Assembly (NCBI GenBank): GCA_951799425.1
Contig: OX637404.1
Coordinates: 248,001 to 312,000, forward strand
Origin: Ilex aquifolium
Taxonomy: Eukaryota; Streptophyta; Magnoliopsida; Aquifoliales; Aquifoliaceae
Length of the DNA: 64,000 nt
Reading direction: 5' to 3'
Position 1 is the first letter of the stretch, and each line of letters opens with the position of its first letter. Shown here one piece after another: positions 57,343-64,000 of the stretch. The notes under the pieces are model-generated. The model saw only the letters and a program-made list of their open reading frames with translations, was not told where the DNA came from and did not search any database. Position numbers and translations under genes: made by a program.

Positions 57343-58047
57343 TGGTGTCATGAATAGTGTCGCATGCAAACAATAACTTTGTGAATAGTGACTGATGAAC
57401 TGTAACTCAACGGACAGTGCTTCCAGCCCTGACAAGTGTTTTTTATGCTTCAATCCCTACCAAAGAGGTGCAACTAGAGTATTGGAGACTGTTGGTGAGC
57501 TACCCATTTAGTTTTGGGTGAATTTTTGTAGTTTTTCTTGGCTAAGAAGTTATCAGTAGTGACCAAATTCACCTGAGTTGCTATTCAGACTTTGGGTTCA
57601 TCTGATTTTGTGATTCCTGAGTTTGTTGTGGGGAGCTCGTGTTGTGGGTAATCTGTTTATGCTATGGGTAACTTGCCACTATAGTTTTTGGGCCATTTTC
57701 GCTTGATTTGTTCTTTGATATGATCCTCTCTTGATTTTTTTTCGTCGATTCTATTGCTTCAAACCAATATTATGGGGTGTGATTAAGGAGCTTGTGTACT
57801 CAGTTGGGTGATTCAAGGCATTTGGGTTGATTTGTGAAGAAATTTTGGTGGTTTTGGTGAGTCAGCATCCTGGTTTCTACCCACTGGTGATGCATTTCTA
57901 GCTGATTATGCATTCTGTTATTATTTTGCTTTGTTTTTTTGACTAATCAGTGATCAACTGTGGTGGTTTTGGTGAGTAGACAGCTTTGATTTGCACACAA
58001 ATGATGAGGTTTGGGGAGATTTTGGCTTGATTTTGTACTCTACTACT

Positions 58048-59107
58048 CAAGGATCGAAATATCATTTTAGTGTACCATTTCAGTCTACTCGAAAACAAAA
58101 ACGTTTCGAAAACTCAATGGAAACATAAAAAAATTGTGGAAACATAAATAAAATTCTTTATTTATAAAGATAAGCTTAATAATTAATTGATTGAGCATAT
58201 TCATTGGGTTAACATCCATTTATACAAAATAACATTAAGTTTTGTGGAAGAAAAAGGCTTAACCCGACTCATACTTAATTTCAGATAATTTTAGATATTT
58301 AATATACCATAAAATTAATTGTAGCTATTTATTAAACAATATATATTGTTAACATATCAATTTAGCAAATAATAATAAAATACAAGAATAAAAGGGAAAA
58401 AAAGGAGGGGATTAAAATAGGGGTTATTAACAATGATAAAAGGAAAAAAAAAGGGGGAGGGGTATTTAATTTAATTAACAAATCTAAAAGACCTGACCAA
58501 AAAAAACATAAACGAAAAAAGGGGGACAATTAAAACAAACAGTCGTCTATTCTCAAGCAACGCACAAGAGAGAGAAGATGAAGATCTGAAGTCGTCAGTC
58601 CAGTCCCTACCTCATCCCAATCCCAATCCCATATCTGCAAATCTGAGAGGAAGAGTGTCATCCCCCTCCCAAATCTGTAGACTAGAACGAGAGAGGGACT
58701 TGATGAAGACCCAGTACCAGCAGAGAAGAAGAAAGAGAGAAGAACAAGAAGAGAAAGGAAGAAGATAGTACCTGGAGGAGGCTGGATTTGGACTGTGGGA
58801 GTGAACGGTGGCTTGGATATGCTCAAATCTGGACTCAAGACCTTAGCAAGCTGATGAACTCTTCTCCTTCTTTGGATTTCTACATAGTGATCTCTCTCCC
58901 TCTCTCTCTCTCTTGCTGAAGACAAGGATGATTGGTGAAGAATCATCTTACTGTTTTAACCGAAACGTCAATGTTTCGACCGAAACAGTTTGAAACATTG
59001 ACGTTTCAGTCGAAACAATGAAATTTTTTGTTTCAACCTTTGCTTCGTGTCGATGTGTTGAAAATTCGAACCGTTTAGGATATTTCGACGCGATATTTCG
59101 ATCTTTG
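58048..59107 (-). mobile_element. Internal deletion derivative of the hAT element (1060 bp)
   Basis: Ends CAAGGATCGAAATATC and GATATTTCGATCTTTG are inverted. Flanks CTACTACT (58040-58047) and CTGCTACT (59108-59115) agree at 7 of 8 positions. Bases 58150-58260 match, in reverse, the right-hand end of the 5.2-kb hAT element (for example TTTATAAAGATAAGCTTA against 49145-49170). The other half resembles its left-hand untranslated part. The transposase is gone. The 138-codon ORF at 58530-58946 lies in the untranslated-type region with a GA microsatellite and is not supported. Confidence 0.85.
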
Positions 59108-59429
59108 CTGCTACTGTTTTACTATTATCTATCTGCCTCATTATAGATTCTCTTCACAAACTTGTTGTTTTGCTTCTCCAATCTTCAAGGCTGAGCACTA
59201 TGGTGATGGGTTCTTCGCTTAAATTGTTAAGTTGTTGATTTACTTGAATAGCTGATTTACTTTGTGAGCTTGTTGATTTTGCACAGTGGCATGGTGCTGC
59301 TCCCATTGTATTATGCTTCTCTTCCACTGCCTTTGGTTTGACCTACTTGTTGGTCTATTACTTGGTGGTTTATTGGTCTTATAGTTTCTTACTGCAAAGT
59401 AGTTTTTTGTGTTTTTGTTCCTTAGGGCG

Positions 59430-62400
59430 CCTTTGAATGGTGGTCGTGGTCATCGTTCTGGGTAAAAGTGTACTTATTATGGTAGTACAAGACATACCAA
59501 GAATTATTGTTGAGATAAATATGAGATACCAACATATACTCGTCGGGCTTCTAATGATCTTATCCAATACATCAGACTTCTACTAGTGGTCCAGTTGCTC
59601 CTACTACTAACTCTTATGATGATCTTTCATCTTAGCTTCGTCAACTCATCCAACAGATATCGTCAATTTTTACACATTTCTCTATTCTTCCTACTGGCCT
59701 TACTAATGGATGTGACCGAGCATTTATAGTTGCTCAACCTTCTTTGTCATCTTGGATCATTGATTCAAAAGCTAGTGCTCATATAATTCTTCCCTATTTT
59801 CTAATTTTCATTTGTGTAACTCACATATTGTGTTGGCTGATGGTTCCTTTCGACCAATACAGGAGACTGTCGATCTTTGTCTTACTCAATCCATGCCCTT
59901 AACCTCTGGTTTGTCTATTCCTAATTTTCCTTTTAACTTGTTATTTGTGAGTCAGTTGACATTCTCTCCTTGTGTTTTTCAGGTCCTCAAAACAAAGAAA
60001 GTGATTGGTGTGGGACATTAGCACAATAGTCTTTACTACTTAGATCCTGATGATTCTATTTCTGCCTTGAGTGCTACTAAGTCTCCTCTTCGGTGGAACT
60101 TTCAACTAGGTCATCCTTTCTTGTAAAAGTTGCGTCAAGTTATCCTGGTTTGAGCCACATTTTGGTGTCAAAATGTGAGGCTAGTCAATTAGGTAAGCAT
60201 CATCATAGCTCTTTTCCTCTTAGTTTTCTAGTCGCCAATCCAATTCGTTTCATGTTGTTCATAAAGACATTTGGGATCCTGCATGAGCCAAAAGTATTTC
60301 TAGTTATCAGTATTTTGACATCTTTGTTGATGATTTATCTCATATAACTTGGTTATTTCTTATGAAAAACCGATATGAATTGCATAAGGTCTTTACCACC
60401 TTTGATAATGAAATTCTAGTTCAGTTCGATACCCGTATTAAGGTTTTTCGGTCTGACAATGCCCTTGAATATATTCAATCATTTATGAAAAACTTTTGTG
60501 CAGACTGTAGCCTTATCCATCAAACTACATGTCCTCGTACCTCCCAACAAAATGGCGTTGCCGGACGTAAACATCGTCATTTATTGGATGCTACCCGCAA
60601 CTTGGTGTTTAAAATGTATGTGTCAAAACCATATTGGGCTGATACTATTCTTACTTCAGTTTATCTTATTAATCGCATGTCGTCCCCCATTTTGGACAAC
60701 AAATCTCCTTTCTAATTACTTTATCCTTATAGACCGTCATTTGGACTCACTCCTCGTGTCTTTAGTTGCGTTGCATTTCTTCATCTTTTTGGTCCAAGTC
60801 TAGATAAACTTTTGCCTCGCTCAGTTAAGTATATCTTTTTTGGGATATTCTTGTACTCAGAAAGGTTATCGGTGTTATGACTCTTCTCTTGCCGATACTA
60901 CGTTAGTACTGATGTTACCTTCTTTGAGTCATCATCTTTCTTTTCTGCATCAGGACATACACTTTCACAAGATTTAGTCTTTTCCGGTCAGGGGGAGCCC
61001 TTGTTGCTTGTTGTACCTGATAATGTACCTTCTTGCTCCTCGACAACTACACCTCCATTGCAGGTTTATCATCGTTCCAAGGACAGAAAGGTTGTGTCCA
61101 TATCCTCCAACTCCACAGTTGTCACCTGATTCTACTGAGATCTTGCCTTCAGAGCCGTCAGCTAGTTCACCCTCTTCCAATTTGCCTATTTCTCTGAGGA
61201 AATATACTCGTAACTATACTAGACATCCCATTTCTAATTTTGTTTACTTGCATCGGCTTTTTTCATCATTACATTGTTTTGCATCTACCTTATCATTTGT
61301 GGTTGTTCCTAGTTTCTTGGCACAGACTTTGACATCTCCTGAATGGAAATTAGCTATGGATGAGGAAATAAAAGCTCTTCATGAGAATCAGACTTGGGAT
61401 CTCCCCTCACTTCTTCCTGGGAATCAGCCCGCTAGTTATTGGTGGATCTACACTGTGAAATATCTTCCTGATGGCTTTGTCAAGCGTTTAAAGGCTCGGT
61501 TGGTTGCCAAAGGATACACCCAGACATATGATGTTGATTACTGTGAGACATTTTCCCCTGTTGCTCGACTTAACTCTGTTAGAGTTCTTATTTCGATTCC
61601 AGTTTGTCATAATAAGCCCTTATCCTAACTGGACATAAAGAATGTCTTTTTATATAGAGATTTACTGGAGGAGGTATACATGGTTCAGCCCCCAGGTTAT
61701 ATTACTTGTGGTAAGTAACAATTAATATGTTGCTCGAAGAAAATACTATATGGTCTAAAACAGTTACCACATGCTTGATTTGATAAGTTCAGCACTGTGG
61801 TCCTTCAATATGGTTTTCAGTGTTCTACTTCAGATTATTCAATGTTTATTCGTCGTTCTATCCAAGGGGTTATCATTCTCATTGTATAGGTTGATGACAT
61901 TATCATTAGTAATGATGATTTTGATGGTATTGTCAGTTTTAAACTCTAATTATGAAAGCAGTTTTACACTAAAGATCTGGGCCTTCTTCGGTACTTCCAT
62001 AAGATTGAGGTTGTTCAGTCAAAGGAAGGTATCAATCTATGTCAAATAAAGTACATATTGGATTTGCTATCTGAAACCGGTACTCTTGGTGCTTGTCCTA
62101 TTGATACCTCTATAGATTCTACAATCAAATTAGATGCTGATAATGGGGAAGTCTTTGACGACATAGGGCGCTATCGGAGATTGGTTGGTAAACTGATCTG
62201 CCTCACAGTTACGCGTCCCGATATTACATTTGTAGCTGGAGTAATTAGTTAGTTTATGCATACTCCTCGCAAGCCTCATTAGGAGGCTACTTGTCGTATC
62301 CTTCGGTATCTAAAAAGAGCACCCGAAAAAGATTATTATATCAGTCTTCACCATGTATGACTATTGTTGGTTTTTATGATGTTTAGCAAATAGGTAATCG

Positions 62401-62846
62401 TACTGGTAGACGATCTAACTCTTGGTCATTGCACATTTGTTAGTGGTAGTCTTGTTACTTGGCATAGCAAGAAATAGAATGTAATTGCATGTTCAAGTGT
62501 AGAGGCTGCATATCGGGTTATGGCTTACATGCCGTTTGAAATGTTGTGGGTGCGTACTCTACTTCGTGATATGGGGATTAGTGTCTTCTCCTATACAGAT
62601 GCATTGTGATAATCAGACAACTATTTTTATTGCCAGTAATTTAGTGTTTCATGAGTGCACCAAACACGTATAAGGAGATTGTCATTTTATTTGTGATCTC
62701 CTGATGCGAAGGAGATTATCACTCCATATATCAAGTCTGGTGATCAGTTGGGTGATATTTTTACTAAATCATTATCCCGGTGGTACCTTCAATAATCTTT
62801 GTTCCAAGTTGGGCATTTTTTATTTTTATACTCCAACTTGAGGGGG
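59430..62846 (+). pseudogene. Copia pol remnant
   Basis: The fragments are in normal order. A knuckle (CTYYGSTRHTKNYC) has lost one Cys. Next come protease SWIIDSKASAH (Gly of DSG lost), integrase HQTTCPRTSQQNGVAGRKHR, reverse transcriptase [20 protein letters not shown] then KGYTQTYDVDYCETFSPVA, LLSETGTLGACPIDTSIDST and [20 protein letters not shown], and RNase H pieces to the PPT. Many stops and frameshifts are present and the gag is largely missing. Confidence 0.85.
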
Positions 62847-62848
62847 AG

Positions 62849-63038
62849 TGTTAGAGTTCTTATTTTTATGTTTTATATTTATGTAGGGTAATATTGTAAT
62901 TACCCAAGATAGGATCAATATAAATAAGAGAGTGTAGGGCAACATTGCTTACACAAATTATTCTCTTCCTCTTTCTTTCTCTTTCTCTCTTCTTCTCTTT
63001 TTCTCCTAACATAATATTGTAGTATTTACTTTTTAACT
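62849..63038 (+). repeat. 3' LTR of the copia at 57 kb
   Basis: 190 bp, directly after GAGGGGGAG. It ends TTTTTAACT before the ATTGA duplication. Confidence 0.87.
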
Positions 63039-63043
63039 ATTGA

Positions 63044-64000
63044 TAAGATTGGATTGACGAAGACGAATTTGGATCTCGAATGACGAGAAGACCGTCCGAA
63101 TGTAGCGACACCGCCCGGACGCAAGCAATGAAAGATGAATTCCAGAGAACTAGCACCACTCGGACACTTTGGGAACCGTTTAGACGCAGTTTGACGATAC
63201 GTACCACTACCATTTGGATGCATCTTCAACCGTCCCGACACCCCTATTGATTTGCAAACTCTAGTGACTTTTCACGGTCCGAACACTGCATGTACTGTCC
63301 AGGCCCGCCGTGAAGACTTGTTTCGTACTTCAGCTTATTTAGGATTCTGAATTTTACTTAATGTCTCCTACCTACCTATGCCTAGACTCAAGTATAAATA
63401 CCTGCTCTCATCTATTGAGAGGGATCCTCTTCCTAGCCTTTTTACATTATTTCTAACTTTTTGAGATTCATCATGTCTTGTGAGTAATCTCTCTATACTC
63501 TTTAGTTAGGGTATAGATTTAGGATTGTAAACCAAATATTTATGTTATACAATTCTTTAATGTTATATTCTTTCACGAAATTCAAGATTGATTGAATGAT
63601 TTTTAGCAAAGTATTATACTCTGTATAATTAATTGATTATTCATTAACTTAATAGAGTTCTTGATATGGATAATGTTTTTAATTCCCTGCAAGTCTTATA
63701 GAACTAGTTCTTCAATTCTTATTTTCAAATTAATCGAAATTAGTGTTTTCAAAGTTATATCTTCCGGTTGATTACACTAACGTTAGAAATCAACTGAGAT
63801 AATTGTAATTGCATAAATATAGATTTTTAGTGAGCATGAATAGCTCCACATCCCGAAACTAAAGAGTATCTTTTCCAATGGATGAATTCTTTTTTAAATT
63901 TCCTGCATTTATTTCACAAAGCAATTTCAAACCTTCAACACCAATTTTACATTTTCTTCCTTTTACCTACTATTACTTAATTTCTTTGATCTCTGTGGTA
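63044..64000. other. LTR-like sequence with CGTCCGGACG motif array, unassigned
   Basis: 63080-63310 has about eight variants of a CCGTCCGGACGC-like motif (a TCCGGA-type palindromic core). CAAGTATAAATACCTG (63389-63404), a TATA-type box, follows, then AT-rich sequence. The order suggests the promoter end of another LTR running out of the window. It already hosted the 57-63 kb copia, since the flanking sequence continues across it. No gene is seen. Confidence 0.4.

Larger units (their letters stand above)
57141..63038 (+). mobile_element. Copia retrotransposon, degenerate, with nested hAT derivative
   Basis: LTRs are 57141-57342 (202 bp) and 62849-63038 (190 bp), both starting TGTTAG and ending TTTTTAACT. 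A perfect 5-bp duplication ATTGA flanks the element (57136-57140 and 63039-63043). A primer-binding-like TGGTGTCATGAA follows the first LTR and GAGGGGGAG precedes the second. It is related to the elements at 18416-20830 and 8879-9575. The coding region is broken throughout. Confidence 0.9.

Noticed and set aside
58530-58946. 138-codon minus-strand ORF as a gene
   Set aside because: It is contained in a hAT deletion derivative and includes a GA-repeat (RERERE); it fits untranslated sequence.

Overview
This is nuclear DNA of a flowering plant, probably a eudicot. It has intron-rich plant genes, Ty1-copia and Ty3-gypsy retrotransposons of plant lineages, hAT transposons and a plastid DNA insertion. 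I see nothing prokaryotic or viral.

The organising feature is one host gene on the minus strand. Nine exons (844 coding nt, about 281 codons) of a dihydroxyacetone kinase / 3,4-dihydroxy-2-butanone kinase-type protein are scattered from 42646 down to 392. They splice together in frame with canonical GT..AG sites. Both ends of the gene lie outside the window. Two internal introns are about 20 kb each (21347-41387 and 1038-21083). The sequence upstream of the first visible exon (42647-64000) contains no further recognisable exon, so a third intron of at least 21 kb is likely. Almost all of the window is therefore intronic, or upstream, DNA filled with nested mobile elements.

Intron at 1-21 kb: an inverted cluster of tiny TRIM LTR elements (1205-2294); a hAT MITE (4024-4422); a degraded minus-strand LTR element (about 4570-5421); a compact LTR element with only 208 bp between 1.5-kb LTRs (5759-9693), containing a copia derivative; a gag-only LTR element (10281-18297) whose 3' LTR holds a full-length copia element (12760-18180) with apparently identical LTRs and an intact 1402-aa polyprotein; and a minus-strand copia remnant (18416-20830) carrying a MITE and a SINE.

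Intron at 21-41 kb: a LINE remnant; a Tat/Retand-like gypsy element (23386 to about 35998) with a gag-integrase deletion, an antisense plant-mobile-domain ORF, a solo LTR and two MITEs; and a copia remnant (36840 to about 40310) whose LTR contains a further MITE. The following 0.9-kb intron holds a decayed chloroplast rpoA fragment.

Upstream region 42.6-64 kb: a copia remnant split by a 5.2-kb hAT element (44040-49274) with 8-bp target duplications and a nearly complete transposase gene; a gypsy-type solo LTR (51207-53806); a copia remnant with two MITEs of the same hAT family; another MITE (56665-57016); and a copia element (57141-63038) containing a 1.06-kb deletion derivative of the hAT element.

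Only the host kinase and the 13.8-18.0 kb copia polyprotein look like intact coding sequences. Most other coding traces are broken. Target-site duplications, given below, fix the edges and nesting order of many elements.
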